Positions 1 through 10,206 are shown, numbered from the stretch's first letter. The stretch is DNA of 64,000 bases from Solibacillus silvestris (GCA_001586195.1 CP014609.1:3617001-3681000), one strand, 5' to 3'. Program-made: numbers and translations. Notes: generated by a model from the letters alone, not told the origin.

Positions 1-207
1 CCACTCCGGATCTGTATCAGGGAAGTGACGGCCGATATCCCCTTCACCAATTGCACCTAATGCCGCGTCTGTTACTGTATGTAAAAGTACATCGGCATCT
101 GAATGACCTACTAAACCGCGCTCATGTGGAATTGTAATACCACCTAAAATTAATGGACGTCCTTCTGCAAATTCGTGAACGTCAAACCCTTGTCCAATTC
201 GAAACAT
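1..207 (-). CDS. ispF: 2-C-methyl-D-erythritol 2,4-cyclodiphosphate synthase, N-terminal part (cut by window edge)
   Basis: Only the first 69 codons are present; the 3' end lies outside the window. The product makes 2-C-methyl-D-erythritol 2,4-cyclodiphosphate in the cytosolic MEP isoprenoid pathway. The start at 207 gives [11 protein letters not shown], the conserved IspF N-terminus with the Asp and His zinc ligands. A further IspF signature, [10 protein letters not shown], follows near residue 34. It lies 121 bp downstream of ispD on the same strand, the ispD-ispF order of Bacilli. The Shine-Dalgarno sequence in front of the ATG is weak, but the match to the family N-terminus supports this start. 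Confidence 0.93.
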   Translation of the reverse strand, partial: MFRIGQGFDVHEFAEGRPLILGGITIPHERGLVGHSDADVLLHTVTDAALGAIGEGDIGRHFPDTDPEW

Positions 208-328
208 ATCGTTGCTAGCCTACAAAGTAAACTAGCCTTCACCTTCTTTCTGGTAATCTCATTATCATTAGTATAATCAACTTGTCCGAAAAAAGCCTCG
301 CAAACCTATTTTCTTTTCAAGGTATCTT

Positions 329-1009
329 CTATTTTCGTTGTTTTAAAATAGCTTCCCCAAAAATCAGATCTTCCTGCGTTGTCATTTTTACATTTTCATA
401 ACTGCATTCCACAATATGAATATCATGTCCTAAACGCTCCACGAGCATCGCTTCATCCGTTCCTAAAAAACCCACCTTTTCAGCTACATCCTCAGCTTCT
501 GCCAGTAAATCATAACGGAACGCTTGTGGTGTTTGAACCATCCATAAAGACTCCCGGTCAACGGTTTCTTTAATAAGACCATTATGGACGACCTTCATCG
601 TATCCTTCGCACGAACTCCTGCAATAGCCGCTCCTTTTTCATAAGCGACTTTTGCAAGTTCGGTAATTTTCGGAATAGTAATAAAAGGTCTTGCAGCATC
701 ATGAACAAGGACAACATCCACTGCACTCATTTCTTTTATGCATGAATGCACTGAATGTTGGCGTTCTTCACCACCTGTCGGCAGGCCTTTTACTTTTGTA
801 ATATTATGTTTTTCGATGAGCGCCTGGATAAATGGCCGTTCCTCATCTTTTACGGCAAGCCAAATTCCTGTACAATTTTCATCACGTTCAAAAACAAGAA
901 GTGTATGAACTAAAATCGGTTTATCCGCTAAGTTTAAAAATAATTTATTTTGCCCGGCACCCATGCGCTTTCCACTTCCTGCTGCCGGCAAAACGACTTC
1001 ATAACGCAA
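329..1009 (-). CDS. ispD: 2-C-methyl-D-erythritol 4-phosphate cytidylyltransferase
   Basis: 226 residues, normal family length. It transfers CMP to MEP in the third step of the MEP isoprenoid pathway. The N-terminal nucleotide-binding loop LPAAGSGKRMGAGQNKLF (residues 7-24) is intact, with the conserved Arg and Lys of the family. VLVHDAARPFI near residue 100 carries the metal-binding region, and the late GTDEAMLVERLG stretch is also typical. It follows yacL by 13 bp and precedes ispF, so it probably belongs to one operon with both, as in other Bacillales. Confidence 0.96.
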   Translation of the reverse strand: MRYEVVLPAAGSGKRMGAGQNKLFLNLADKPILVHTLLVFERDENCTGIWLAVKDEERPFIQALIEKHNITKVKGLPTGGEERQHSVHSCIKEMSAVDVVLVHDAARPFITIPKITELAKVAYEKGAAIAGVRAKDTMKVVHNGLIKETVDRESLWMVQTPQAFRYDLLAEAEDVAEKVGFLGTDEAMLVERLGHDIHIVECSYENVKMTTQEDLIFGEAILKQRK

Positions 1010-1022
1010 AATGCTTCACATC

Positions 1023-2102
1023 CTAATCCTCTTTTGGCTTGGCGAAAATCATACGCCCTGCTGATGTTTGAAGTACGCTCGTTACCGTCACTGTAATCGC
1101 CTGGCCAATATAGCTTCGGCCGCCCTCTACTACAATCATTGTACCGTCATCTAAATAGGCCACACCTTGATTGTGTTCTTTCCCGTCTTTAATGACTACG
1201 ACTTGCATATCTTCACCCGGAATTACGACCGGTTTCACCGCATTTGCCAAATCATTAATATTCAATACTTGTACACGGTGCAGTTCACAGACCTTATTTA
1301 AGTTAAAATCATTCGTCAGTATTTGGGCACTCATGTTTTTGGCTAATCGAACCAACTTTAAATCCACTTCAGACACATCTTCAAAATCAACTTCCGTAAT
1401 AAGTACCTTCGACGCACGTTCGTCCTGAAGCCTTTTTAAAATATCTAGACCCCTGCGACCACGCGTACGCTTCAATGTATCAGATGAATCCGCGATATGC
1501 TGTAGTTCCGTCAAAACAAACTGAGGTACAACTAAAACCCCTTCAACAAACCCTGTTGCTGAAATATCAGCAATACGGCCATCAATAATGACACTTGTAT
1601 CAAGTAATTTATACTGCTCCTGATCCTGAACTTCCTTGACAGAACCGTCACTCTGACGCTTTTTCGTCGATTTCCCGGAAAAAATCTGCAACAGCTCATC
1701 CCGTTTACTAAAACCTAGCCGGAAACCAAGATAACCAAGAACAATGGATAAAATAGCAGGAACAACAGCGGTAATAACCGGAATGTTCATTTGATTGATC
1801 GCGACACCGACCAATGTTGCTACACATAATCCTACGATTAAACCGAGCGTACCAAATAATAAATCCGCTGCAGGCAATTTGAATAATACTTCCTCTAACC
1901 AAGTAATTAATTTTACAAAGTAATCAGATAATGCAAACGATAAAACGAATAACAAAGCAGCACCTATCGCAACACTGAAATATGGATTATTAAGCCAAGG
2001 ATTGGATGATAAGTTCATGAATGCATATAATGGCGGTAAGAAAATGAGGCCTAATGCTCCACCGATAAATAAAAATGCTACTTGAATTATTTTCTTCAAC
2101 AT
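1023..2102 (-). CDS. yacL: YacL-family membrane protein with PIN and TRAM domains
   Basis: 359 residues from the preferred start. The reading frame is open to 2132, but GGAGGTG lies 6 bases before the ATG at 2102, so the longer version is rejected. The N-terminal third has about four hydrophobic segments (residues 1-120). A PIN nuclease-like domain starts at LLDTSVIIDGRIADI, with conserved acidic residues further on (TNDFNLNKVC). A TRAM RNA-binding domain closes the protein. The function of YacL is not firmly established; a membrane-bound ribonuclease role is inferred from the domains. It sits immediately upstream of ispD. In B. subtilis disA precedes yacL, but here the upstream gene is a divergent acetate transporter. 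Confidence 0.92.
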   Translation of the reverse strand: MLKKIIQVAFLFIGGALGLIFLPPLYAFMNLSSNPWLNNPYFSVAIGAALLFVLSFALSDYFVKLITWLEEVLFKLPAADLLFGTLGLIVGLCVATLVGVAINQMNIPVITAVVPAILSIVLGYLGFRLGFSKRDELLQIFSGKSTKKRQSDGSVKEVQDQEQYKLLDTSVIIDGRIADISATGFVEGVLVVPQFVLTELQHIADSSDTLKRTRGRRGLDILKRLQDERASKVLITEVDFEDVSEVDLKLVRLAKNMSAQILTNDFNLNKVCELHRVQVLNINDLANAVKPVVIPGEDMQVVVIKDGKEHNQGVAYLDDGTMIVVEGGRSYIGQAITVTVTSVLQTSAGRMIFAKPKED

Positions 2103-2337
2103 TTGTTTCACCTCCAAGTAATAATTATACATCTAAAGTTTCATTCATGCGAAGCCCAGGTACCAAAAGCAAGGGTAAATAAACAACAAACGCCAATTGA
2201 ATTCCAATATTAGGATTTTACCCATTTTTTAAGATTATTCCCTATTTTTTTTAGTTAGATTTGCGCGATATTAATTCAATAATGACGTACTTCATTCTAA
2301 ATTTCCGTTCCCTGTAGCTTAAACAAACTAATGAATA

Positions 2338-2355
2338 TATTATATTAATATAATA
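2338..2355. promoter_or_regulatory. 18-bp perfect AT-only palindrome upstream of the acetate transporter
   Basis: TATTATATTAATATAATA reads the same on both strands. It lies 32 bp before the TTG start of the SatP-like gene and contains TATAAT-like hexamers on both strands. It may be an operator, a bidirectional -10 region, or chance in AT-rich DNA. Confidence 0.35.
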
Positions 2356-2387
2356 GAAAATTTTAACATAGAAGAGGAGAATACGTT

Positions 2388-3035
2388 TTGAATACTGCAA
2401 AAGAAGTAAAAATTACTACTGCTGATCCGTCTGCAATCGGTCTATTCGGTTTGGCGATTGTAACATTTGTTGCTTCCACTCAAAAGTTAGGCTGGACAGA
2501 GGGCTTAGGTTTGGTTATTCCTTGGGCAATATTTTTAGGTGGTATTGCACAATTTTACGCATCTGTCTTAGACTCAAAACATAATAATACATTTGGTACG
2601 ACTGCATTCGGCGCATACGGTTTATTCTGGATGGGTGTAGGTATGAGCTGGTTCGTTCAAGCCGGTGTATTTGGTGCAACATTACAGGCATCTGTTGATA
2701 CATCTCAGCTCGGTGTTGTGTATTTAGGTTATTTAATCTTTACCCTATTTATGACGATTGGTGCAGCTGAAACAAATAAAGTTCTATTCGCGATCTTTGT
2801 AATGATCGACTTCTTATTTATTGGTCTGGCATTAAGTTCATTTGGAATTATGGAGCACGGTATGCATTTATTAGCAGCCTACTCTGAATTAATCATTGCT
2901 CTTTTATCACTTTACGGTGCAGGTGCTAATGTATTGAACAAGCATTTCGGCTTCAATTTCTTACCGATTGGAAAGCCTTTTGGTATTTTCACAAGAGAAG
3001 CATTTTTAAAGAAAGAAAAAACGGTAAAGGCATAA
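2388..3035 (+). CDS. Acetate uptake transporter, GPR1/FUN34/YaaH (SatP) family
   Basis: 215 residues with six hydrophobic segments. The family moves acetate/succinate across the cytoplasmic membrane. The N-terminal signature ADPSAIGLFGLA (residues 13-24) matches the NPAPLGL-type motif of the family. FYASVLDSKHNNTFGTTAFGAYGLFW is also characteristic in position. The start is TTG, with GAGGAG about 8 bases upstream. It is transcribed opposite to its neighbours and occupies the place of disA in the usual radA-disA-yacL order. A C-terminal charged tail follows the last helix. Confidence 0.88.
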   Translation: MNTAKEVKITTADPSAIGLFGLAIVTFVASTQKLGWTEGLGLVIPWAIFLGGIAQFYASVLDSKHNNTFGTTAFGAYGLFWMGVGMSWFVQAGVFGATLQASVDTSQLGVVYLGYLIFTLFMTIGAAETNKVLFAIFVMIDFLFIGLALSSFGIMEHGMHLLAAYSELIIALLSLYGAGANVLNKHFGFNFLPIGKPFGIFTREAFLKKEKTVKA

Positions 3036-3038
3036 TTT

Positions 3039-3076
3039 AAAGAGGCACGGAAATTTTTAACTTCCCATGCCTCTTT
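3039..3076. terminator. Convergent hairpin between the acetate transporter and radA
   Basis: AAAGAGGCA pairs with TGCCTCTTT around a 20-nt loop that also pairs in part. T-runs on both sides are short, so it may act weakly in both directions. Confidence 0.55.
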
Positions 3077-3104
3077 CTTGTGCGAATTATTATGAATCCA
3101 TTCA

Positions 3105-4478
3105 CTATAAATTTTGGAAAGATTCCCGCAGTGCATCACTGATTGTTTCGACACCGACGACTTGTATGTCCGGCGGGAATTCCCAGCCCCCAATATTAGA
3201 AGCTGGAATAAAGGCGCGTTTAAACCCTAACTTTGCCGCCTCCTGTACACGTTGCTCAATTCTGGAAACACGACGTACTTCACCCGTTAAGCCCACTTCA
3301 CCGATAAAACAATCTGTCGGACGTACTGTCTGATCTTTAAAGCTTGATACAATACTTGTTAAGACAGCTAAATCAATCGCAGGCTCATCCAGTTTCACAC
3401 CACCCGCAACTTTAATATACGCATCCTGTGCCTGAAGCATCATGCCCATACGTTTTTCCAATACCGCCATTAAAAGCTGAACACGGTTTTGGTCAACCCC
3501 GGTTGCCATACGCTTCGGATAATTGAAACTGGTTGGTGTAACAAGCGACTGTATTTCTACCAAAATTGGGCGTGTCCCTTCCATCGATGCAACAATTGTT
3601 GAACCAGGGGCACCTTGTGAACGTTCCTGTAAGAACAGCTCGGACGGATTCAATACTTCCTTTAATCCCCCATGGAGCATTTCAAAAATTGCAATTTCAT
3701 TTGTAGAACCAAAACGGTTTTTTTGACTGCGTAAAATACGGTGGTTATGGTGACGTTCCCCTTCAAAGTAAAGCACCGTATCTACCATATGTTCTAAAAT
3801 ACGTGGACCGGCAATCTGTCCTTCTTTTGTAACGTGACCAACAAGAAAAATAGCGATATTTTTTGTTTTTGCAATACGCATTAATTCTGCTGTACATTCA
3901 CGTACTTGTGACACACTGCCCGGCGCACTAGTAACTTCCGGATGGTGCACCGTTTGAATCGAATCGACAATGACAAATTTCGGTTGGACTTCATCGATTG
4001 TTTGATTTAAAAATTCCAGATTCGTTTCCGAGTAAATATAAAGCTCTGGTGTATGTACACCTAAACGTTCAGCACGCAGCTTCGTCTGACGTACAGATTC
4101 TTCACCGGATATATATAAAACACGTTTCCCCTGATTAGAAAGAAGTGCAGATACTTGCAGTAGTAATGTCGATTTCCCGATACCCGGATCACCGCCTATC
4201 AGCACGAGTGAACCTGGTACAATACCGCCTCCGAGTACACGATTAAATTCATTCATCTCTGTAGCGATACGTGTTTCTTCTTGTACTTCCACATGAATAA
4301 TAGGGGTTGCTTTTGTAGCTGTTGTAGAATGCTGGAACGCCCCGCGTGGCCCTTTTGAGATGACTTCGACTTCTTCATTCATCGTATTCCATTCGCCACA
4401 GCCAGGACAGCGCCCCATCCATTTTGCTGCTTCATAGCCACAGCTGCTGCACATAAATTTAGACTTCTTTTTTGCCAT
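3105..4478 (-). CDS. radA: DNA repair/recombination ATPase RadA
   Basis: 457 residues, normal length. RadA is a hexameric helicase-like ATPase that promotes branch migration in recombination repair. The N-terminal zinc finger has two CxxC pairs ([21 protein letters not shown]). Walker A is [10 protein letters not shown] near residue 95. The RadA-specific KNRFGS motif is near residue 252, and a Lon-protease-like C-terminal domain follows. The start is preceded by AAGGAG. It is separated from clpC by a terminator and 240 bp, so it probably has its own promoter, unlike a simple read-through arrangement. Confidence 0.97.
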   Translation of the reverse strand: MAKKKSKFMCSSCGYEAAKWMGRCPGCGEWNTMNEEVEVISKGPRGAFQHSTTATKATPIIHVEVQEETRIATEMNEFNRVLGGGIVPGSLVLIGGDPGIGKSTLLLQVSALLSNQGKRVLYISGEESVRQTKLRAERLGVHTPELYIYSETNLEFLNQTIDEVQPKFVIVDSIQTVHHPEVTSAPGSVSQVRECTAELMRIAKTKNIAIFLVGHVTKEGQIAGPRILEHMVDTVLYFEGERHHNHRILRSQKNRFGSTNEIAIFEMLHGGLKEVLNPSELFLQERSQGAPGSTIVASMEGTRPILVEIQSLVTPTSFNYPKRMATGVDQNRVQLLMAVLEKRMGMMLQAQDAYIKVAGGVKLDEPAIDLAVLTSIVSSFKDQTVRPTDCFIGEVGLTGEVRRVSRIEQRVQEAAKLGFKRAFIPASNIGGWEFPPDIQVVGVETISDALRESFQNL

Positions 4479-4681
4479 TTTGCTAGCTCCTTCGAATGTT
4501 TGTTCCTATAATTGTACACGAAACAAAATTGAATACCCACTAATCCGTCGCAAAATTCTTTTTCGGTTAGCTTCTCATACATATAACAATTCCTGCACAT
4601 GCCGTTTAATTGCGTATGTGTAACCGGCGCGTTTCGCTTGTATATGCCACCAGTACCCAGCAACTTCAGTTTGCATAAAAA

Positions 4682-4711
4682 AGACGAGGCAGGAACTATC
4701 CCGACTCGTCT
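4682..4711 (-). terminator. Intrinsic terminator of the ctsR-clpC operon
   Basis: On the minus strand AGACGAG...CTCGTCT is followed by TTTTTT, directly after the clpC stop. It separates the stress operon from radA. Confidence 0.85.
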
Positions 4712-4718
4712 GGTTTTG

Positions 4719-7163
4719 CTAATTTGTTGCTACTTTTTCTTGTGTACGTACGACAAACTCATCATTTACATAGTCAAGTACGACTGTTTGTGTTTTATCC
4801 AATGTACCTTTTAACAGTTCTTCGGATAAGCGGTCTTCCACATGTTTTTGTAATGCACGGCGTAATGGACGCGCACCATATTGTGGATCATAACCTTCTT
4901 CTGAAATTTTCTCAAGCGCTGCATCTGTAAGCTGCAGTTCGATATCCTGCTCTTTTAGACGTTTCTTTAATGAATTCGCCATTAATGATACGATTTCTTT
5001 TAAGTGATCCTTTTCTAATGAATGGAATACGATCATTTCATCAATACGGTTTAAGAACTCTGGACGGAACGCCTTTTTCAGTTCTTCCAGCATTGTGCTC
5101 TTCATGTCTTTATCTTTCGATGCATTTAAACCGGCGCCGAAGCCAACATGTTTGCGGTATTTCAGTGCATCTGCCCCAACATTCGATGTCATAATGACAA
5201 CTGTGTTACGGAAATCAACTACACGACCTTTTGAGTCAGTTAAGCGCCCGTCTTCCAACACTTGTAATAAGATGTTGAATACATCCGGGTGCGCTTTTTC
5301 GATCTCATCCAGCAGTACAACTGAATATGGTTTACGACGAACTTTTTCTGTTAATTGACCGCCATCATCAAAACCTACATAGCCTGGAGGTGAACCGACT
5401 AAACGAGAAGTCGAATGTTTCTCCATATACTCGGACATATCTACACGGATCATTGCATCTTCATCACCGAACATTACTTCAGCAAGTGCTCGTGCAAGTT
5501 CCGTTTTACCGACACCAGTAGGTCCAAGGAAGATAAATGAACCGATTGGACGTTTTGGATCTTTTAAGCCGGCACGGGCACGACGGATTGCACGGGAAAT
5601 TGCTTCTACTGCTTCACCTTGACCAACTACGCGTTTGTGTAATTCTTCTTCAAGATTTAATAACTTCGCAGATTCAGCCTGAGCAATTTTCGAAACAGGA
5701 ATTCCCGTCCACATCGCTACCACTTGTGCAATATCGTCTACATATACTGTAGATTCTTCTTTGCCTTGTTTTTCTTTCCACTCTTTTTTCAGTTGTTCAA
5801 GCTCTTGTTTCAGCTTCTGCTCCGTATCACGCAATGCAGCAGCTTTTTCAAATTCCTGTCCTGAAACAGCAGCATTCTTTTCAGACTTAATGCCTTCGAG
5901 CTTATCTTCTAACTCTTTTAAATTAGGTGGAACAGTATAAGAGCGTAAGCGCACTTTTGAACCAGCCTCATCAATTAGGTCAATTGCTTTATCCGGTAAG
6001 AAACGATCCGAAATATAACGATCTGATAATTTTGCTGCTGCTTCTACCGCTTCATCCGAAATTTTCACACGGTGATGTGCTTCATAACGGTCACGTAAGC
6101 CATTAATAATTTGGATTGTTTCTTCAACAGATGGCTCATCAACTTGGATCGGTTGGAAACGACGCTCTAATGCTGCGTCTTTTTCAATATATTTGCGGTA
6201 CTCATCCAACGTAGTTGCACCGATACATTGCAGTTCGCCTCGTGCCAATGATGGTTTTAAAATATTCGATGCATCAATCGCACCTTCTGCACCACCTGCA
6301 CCGATCAATGTATGAAGCTCATCGATGAATAAAATAATATTGCCGGCCTGACGAATTTCATCCATCACCTTTTTAAGACGGTCTTCAAATTCCCCACGAT
6401 ATTTTGTACCTGCAACAACTGTTCCCATATCGAGCGTCATAACACGTTTATCGCGTAATGTTTCAGGTACTTCATTATTGATGATTTGCTGTGCCAATCC
6501 TTCTGCAATGGCCGTTTTACCTACACCCGGCTCCCCGATTAGTACCGGGTTGTTTTTTGTACGACGTGATAGTACTTCTACAACACGTGTAATTTCTTTA
6601 GAACGGCCGATAACCGGATCAAGTGAACCTTCACGCGCCACCGCTGTTAAATCGCGGGCTAAACTATCAAGTGTTGGTGTATTTACTGTTTGCGTTATAC
6701 TGGAATTACCGCTAGTGTTTGAGTCATTGTTGCCTAATAACAGTAAAACTTGTTGGCGGGCTTTATTGATACTTACACCTGTATTCGCCAATACGCGGGC
6801 AGCAACGCCTTCACCTTCACGAATTAAAGCTAATAAAATATGCTCTGTTCCGACATATGCATGCCCTAATTTACGCGATTCATCCAATGAAAGTTCGATT
6901 ACCTTTTTAGCACGTGGTGTGTAGTGAACGATAGGACCTACATCTTCTGTGCCTTTCCCAACAAGTTCCTCAATGCCGGTTTCGATCATTTGAGGGCTAA
7001 TATTAATTGCTTCCAAAGCTTTAGCGGCAATTCCGCCACCTTCACGAATTAAGCCAAGTAAAATATGTTCTGTTCCGATTTCTTTATGCTTAAGACGAAT
7101 TGCCTCTTCTTGAGCAAGTTGTAATACCTTTTGAGCACGTTGTGTGAATCGATTAAACATCAT
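4719..7163 (-). CDS. clpC: AAA+ unfoldase ClpC of the Clp protease
   Basis: 814 residues. ClpC unfolds substrates, including arginine-phosphorylated proteins and CtsR, and feeds them to ClpP. Two N-terminal Clp_N repeats cover about residues 1-150. AAA module 1 has Walker [10 protein letters not shown] near 208; a UVR coiled-coil middle segment lies around 420-455; AAA module 2 has GPTGVGKTE near 546. The LGF-type ClpP-binding loop was not checked. Its first ATG overlaps the mcsB stop by 3 bp; a second ATG follows at once, so the exact start is ambiguous by one codon. AAAGGAGAGG lies upstream. It is the last gene of ctsR-mcsA-mcsB-clpC. Confidence 0.97.
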   Translation of the reverse strand: MMFNRFTQRAQKVLQLAQEEAIRLKHKEIGTEHILLGLIREGGGIAAKALEAINISPQMIETGIEELVGKGTEDVGPIVHYTPRAKKVIELSLDESRKLGHAYVGTEHILLALIREGEGVAARVLANTGVSINKARQQVLLLLGNNDSNTSGNSSITQTVNTPTLDSLARDLTAVAREGSLDPVIGRSKEITRVVEVLSRRTKNNPVLIGEPGVGKTAIAEGLAQQIINNEVPETLRDKRVMTLDMGTVVAGTKYRGEFEDRLKKVMDEIRQAGNIILFIDELHTLIGAGGAEGAIDASNILKPSLARGELQCIGATTLDEYRKYIEKDAALERRFQPIQVDEPSVEETIQIINGLRDRYEAHHRVKISDEAVEAAAKLSDRYISDRFLPDKAIDLIDEAGSKVRLRSYTVPPNLKELEDKLEGIKSEKNAAVSGQEFEKAAALRDTEQKLKQELEQLKKEWKEKQGKEESTVYVDDIAQVVAMWTGIPVSKIAQAESAKLLNLEEELHKRVVGQGEAVEAISRAIRRARAGLKDPKRPIGSFIFLGPTGVGKTELARALAEVMFGDEDAMIRVDMSEYMEKHSTSRLVGSPPGYVGFDDGGQLTEKVRRKPYSVVLLDEIEKAHPDVFNILLQVLEDGRLTDSKGRVVDFRNTVVIMTSNVGADALKYRKHVGFGAGLNASKDKDMKSTMLEELKKAFRPEFLNRIDEMIVFHSLEKDHLKEIVSLMANSLKKRLKEQDIELQLTDAALEKISEEGYDPQYGARPLRRALQKHVEDRLSEELLKGTLDKTQTVVLDYVNDEFVVRTQEKVATN

Positions 7164-8257
7164 AGAAAATCCTCTCCTTTTTCCCCATTGTTTGTAGCTT
7201 CATCTTGCTCGTTTAACTTTTCTTGCAACAGCTTCGCACGATACATGTCGCGTTCTGCTGGTTGTAACGTAGTACCAATATATTGCTGAATGAGTCCAGG
7301 TTGCATAATAAGCATGCACTCATTTAGTTTACGCTGTGAAATTGCTTCTAATAATCCTAAACTTACCCCAAGACGCACATTTGATAAACAGCTTGCCGCT
7401 TCTTCACTCGTTAAAATTTTTGCGTACTTTAACGTACCGAGTGAACGGCTTAAACGGTCTTCCAACGCGGAGGGGGCACGCATCAATAAATTTTTGCGTG
7501 CAAGCTCTTCCTTTTTGATAACTTGCTCGACAACATCCTGAAGCTCCTGTAAAATCGTTTCTTCTGATTTACCTAGTGTAATCTGATTCGAGATTTGATA
7601 AATATTGCCTAAATTTTCACTGCCTTCCCCATATATACCCCGCACAACCATTCCTAATCGGGTCATCATCTGAATTAATGGATTCATCTGTTTCATCATT
7701 GTGAGTGCAGGTAAATGGAGCATGACAGATGCTCGAAGCCCTGTTCCGACATTTGTTGGGCAACTTGTCAAATAACCATAGCGGTCTTCATATGCGTAAT
7801 TAATTGACTTACTTAAGTAGCGGTCAATATTACGAGCCTTATCAAATGCTTCTTTTAAATTCATTCCTTGCGTAAGACTCTGTATACGAATATGATCCTC
7901 TTCATTTACTAATATGCTAATGGATTCATCTTTTGTTAAAAAAAATGATCCAATTTTTTTTCTTCGTGCCAAATTCGGACTGATCAAATGCTTCTCCACT
8001 AAAATTTGGCGTTGTAAAACGGGCATATCTTTTATTTGGAAATAAGAAAACTGATACGGGTTGTCATCTAAAGATAATAATGAATGCATCATTTTTTCTT
8101 CGATCATTTGTGCTTCCTGTTCTGTAAAACTAATCGGAAATCGAGTATTGGCAATATTACGAGCAAGCCGAATGCGCGTGCTAATGACGATATCTGAATC
8201 GCTTTCGTGCTGCATCCAGCTGGGACTGGCATTCGTTAAAAAATGCTCGATGTTCAT
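7160..8257 (-). CDS. mcsB: Protein-arginine kinase McsB
   Basis: 365 residues. McsB phosphorylates arginine side chains, marking proteins for ClpCP degradation, and removes CtsR from DNA under stress. The phosphagen-kinase-like catalytic region is clear: the early [16 protein letters not shown] stretch, the central [19 protein letters not shown] segment and the RGIYGEGSE loop. The start overlaps the mcsA stop by 4 bp, and its own stop overlaps clpC, showing tight translational coupling. Confidence 0.96.
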   Translation of the reverse strand: MNIEHFLTNASPSWMQHESDSDIVISTRIRLARNIANTRFPISFTEQEAQMIEEKMMHSLLSLDDNPYQFSYFQIKDMPVLQRQILVEKHLISPNLARRKKIGSFFLTKDESISILVNEEDHIRIQSLTQGMNLKEAFDKARNIDRYLSKSINYAYEDRYGYLTSCPTNVGTGLRASVMLHLPALTMMKQMNPLIQMMTRLGMVVRGIYGEGSENLGNIYQISNQITLGKSEETILQELQDVVEQVIKKEELARKNLLMRAPSALEDRLSRSLGTLKYAKILTSEEAASCLSNVRLGVSLGLLEAISQRKLNECMLIMQPGLIQQYIGTTLQPAERDMYRAKLLQEKLNEQDEATNNGEKGEDFL

Positions 8258-8796
8258 GCGTTCCCCTCACCTTCCTGTTTTATTTTACTTTCCAATTCCC
8301 TAACTTCATCACGTATGGAAGCTGCATCTTCAAAACGCTCTTCCTCAATTGCTTGCTGCAGTGATGAACGGAGCTCTTGGATTTGTTGTTCCACTTTTTC
8401 TTTTGAAGGTCCTTCTTCCACATATCCTACATGCTGAGTACCTGCCTGCAGACGTTCAAGTAGCTGTGGTAATTGCTCACTAAATGTTTCGTAACATTGA
8501 CCGCATCCAAATTTGCCTTGCTTTAAAAACTGTCGGTACGTAAACCCACAGGATGGGCAGGATTTTGGGCTGGCAGTATTTGTTGTCGTGCTTTCTTTCT
8601 TTGCATTCACAGGCACAAAATTAAACCAATTTGAAATAAGCTGCTGAAGAGATGCAGGCTCTTCATTTACGTCAAATTGAAATGGATGAAATTGAGTTGC
8701 ACATACTTCACAGTAGTGACGCTCGACTTTTTGACCATTGTGAACTTGAGTAACGGTAACATTGGCATGACGCTGTTTACAATGCTCACATATCAT
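8254..8796 (-). CDS. mcsA: McsB activator McsA (zinc-finger, UVR domain)
   Basis: 180 residues. McsA binds and activates McsB and modulates CtsR. Four CxxC pairs are visible: CEHC and CEVC in the first 35 residues, then CPSC and CGQC between about 80 and 105. This fits two zinc fingers. The C-terminal UVR motif (about residues 135-175) is a charged coiled coil. It lies 12 bp downstream of ctsR and overlaps mcsB. Confidence 0.95.
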   Translation of the reverse strand: MICEHCKQRHANVTVTQVHNGQKVERHYCEVCATQFHPFQFDVNEEPASLQQLISNWFNFVPVNAKKESTTTNTASPKSCPSCGFTYRQFLKQGKFGCGQCYETFSEQLPQLLERLQAGTQHVGYVEEGPSKEKVEQQIQELRSSLQQAIEEERFEDAASIRDEVRELESKIKQEGEGNA

Positions 8797-8808
8797 AATA
8801 ATCCACCT

Positions 8809-9273
8809 CTACTTTTCAAAAGAAATCGTTTGTAGCATTGCGTGCATAATCCGCGCTCTTAGCTGATCACGCAACGGTAAAGCTACCTGTAATGTGACAC
8901 GATCTAAAGCGGCCTTCATAATGCTTGCTTCTCGCTCTGTAATGATATCCTCTTCCAATAAACGGAAAATAATACGCTCAGCATTAGTTTGGGCTATGGC
9001 GTTACCTATTTGTGTTTCCATTTCGTCCAGTAAATTTTTCTTAGAGTGGATTGTTACACGCAAAATCCGAATATAACCGCCACCACCCCGCTTACTCTCT
9101 ACATAGTAGCCATGCTCGGTCGTGAAACGCGTATTGATAACGTAATTGATTTGGGAAGGAGCACAGGCAAATTGCTTTGCTAATTCATTTCGCTTTATTT
9201 CAATATGTCCCTGTCCCTCTAATTCAATAACTTCCTTCAAATACCCTTCAATTATGTCAGATATATTCCTCAT
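8809..9273 (-). CDS. ctsR: Class III stress-gene repressor CtsR
   Basis: 154 residues. CtsR represses clp genes by binding tandem heptads; heat and McsA/McsB relieve repression. The frame is open to a GTG at 9285, but GAGGTG lies 9 bases before the ATG at 9273 (MRNISDIIEGYLK), which also matches the family N-terminus. The winged helix spans the first half, with the conserved glycine-rich wing KRGGGGYIRI near residue 60. First gene of its operon, with its own operator just upstream. Confidence 0.96.
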   Translation of the reverse strand: MRNISDIIEGYLKEVIELEGQGHIEIKRNELAKQFACAPSQINYVINTRFTTEHGYYVESKRGGGGYIRILRVTIHSKKNLLDEMETQIGNAIAQTNAERIIFRLLEEDIITEREASIMKAALDRVTLQVALPLRDQLRARIMHAMLQTISFEK

Positions 9274-9300
9274 GCTGTCTCTCACCTCTCATCAACTGAC

Positions 9301-9317
9301 TTTGACTATCTTTGACT
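9301..9317 (-). promoter_or_regulatory. CtsR operator
   Basis: On the minus strand the site reads AGTCAAAGATAGTCAAA, two heptads matching the known CtsR consensus RGTCAAANANRGTCAAA. A third partial heptad follows. It lies directly downstream of the -10 box, suiting autorepression. Confidence 0.93.
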
Positions 9318-9319
9318 TA

Positions 9320-9349
9320 AATATACAATATTTATTTTTCGAAATGCAA
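9320..9349 (-). promoter_or_regulatory. Sigma-A-type promoter of ctsR operon
   Basis: TTGCAT, an 18-bp spacer and TATATT on the minus strand, with the CtsR operator starting within 3 bp of the -10. Confidence 0.7.
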
Positions 9350-9409
9350 CTAATCACTCTTGTTTTAGGTTTCCCTATTTTCACATTAATAAATCCCTAT
9401 TTATGTAAA

Positions 9410-9448
9410 AAAGCGGTAAGGTGTTTTTTAAACAAACCTTACCGCTTT
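9410..9448 (-). terminator. Terminator of the DUF4870 gene
   Basis: A 13-bp perfect stem AAAGCGGTAAGGT/ACCTTACCGCTTT, followed on the minus strand by a T-run. It can also act in the opposite direction. Confidence 0.85.
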
Positions 9449-9475
9449 TATAAACTTTGCCAAGACGAGGATAAA

Positions 9476-9781
9476 TTATACCCAGCGTCCGACGATTGGA
9501 TAATTCCAGTGCTGATCAGACAATGCTTTAACAATACCGATGATCGGTGCAATCCAGAAGATGGCTAAAAATACTAACAGGAATGGTAAACCAATTAATA
9601 TAACTGAAAGGACACCTGCAATCGCTATGAAGATACCGAATACGATTTGGAAAAGCAATGCTTGAATCGCGGTACGCTTTACTTCATCTTCAGAACTTAT
9701 TAAGAAAAACAGAATCGGTACTAGGAACGGCGCAAAGAATGCACTGGCATGAATGATGATTTTCGACCATTTAGATTCCAT
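9476..9781 (-). CDS. DUF4870-type small membrane protein
   Basis: 101 residues with three hydrophobic segments (about residues 10-28, 40-70 and 70-90). The order Trp-Ser-Lys start, a charged EDEVKRTAIQALLFQ loop and a C-terminal IVGRWV resembles DUF4870/Tic20-like small proteins. No catalytic residues are evident. Function unknown. It has a good terminator and appears monocistronic. Confidence 0.75.
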   Translation of the reverse strand: MESKWSKIIIHASAFFAPFLVPILFFLISSEDEVKRTAIQALLFQIVFGIFIAIAGVLSVILIGLPFLLVFLAIFWIAPIIGIVKALSDQHWNYPIVGRWV

Positions 9782-9858
9782 TTGTTATCAACCTCACTTT
9801 AGTTTATTAGCTTATTTACGGATAATATTCGTAAAAGTTTCATAGAGAGGGCAAAAAA

Positions 9859-9881
9859 ATCCCGAATTTTTATTTCGAGAT
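9859..9881 (-). terminator. Terminator of the 70-residue membrane protein gene
   Basis: ATCTCGAA pairs with TTCGGGAT (one G-U) on the minus strand, followed by TTTTTTT. Confidence 0.7.
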
Positions 9882-9903
9882 TTCCGGTCATGTCTGTATT
9901 TGG

Positions 9904-10116
9904 TCAATATGGGCCTCTATCTTTCGGGTTGTCCCCTTCTTGTGGAAATAAGAAGTAGGAAATAATCGCCGTTAAGATGGTTGCTCCTATAACTATTAAA
10001 ATCCGGTCACGGTCGCCTACTTCTGCATAATTGTTAACAAGCATAATATACGATGCGATCGCCACCCCAAGTGACAATGGTATAACAAATTTCAAACGCC
10101 CTTTATGAAACTTCAT
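9904..10116 (-). CDS. Hypothetical small membrane protein (two TM segments)
   Basis: 70 residues from the ATG at 10116; the frame is open 6 codons further to a GTG, but GAAAGG is better placed for the ATG. Two hydrophobic segments (about 9-28 and 40-57) are separated by the polar AEVGDRDR loop. The C-terminus is soluble (FPQEGDNPKDRGPY). No family recognised. Divergent from the aerotaxis transducer gene. Confidence 0.65.
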   Translation of the reverse strand: MKFHKGRLKFVIPLSLGVAIASYIMLVNNYAEVGDRDRILIVIGATILTAIISYFLFPQEGDNPKDRGPY

Positions 10117-10206
10117 TAATACAACGCCTTTCACTATTTACTGCATCCATTTTAATTAGTTATTATATTACCTCATATACAAATTACTGTAAATTTTTTA
10201 TCCTTA

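Noticed and set aside
1023-2132. Longer yacL reading frame starting at 2132
   Set aside because: The ribosome-binding site GGAGGTG is placed for the ATG at 2102, and the extra ten residues include that site.
4379-4663. 94-residue minus ORF in the clpC-radA gap
   Set aside because: It overlaps radA in another frame and has no family-like content; the gap looks like a promoter region only.
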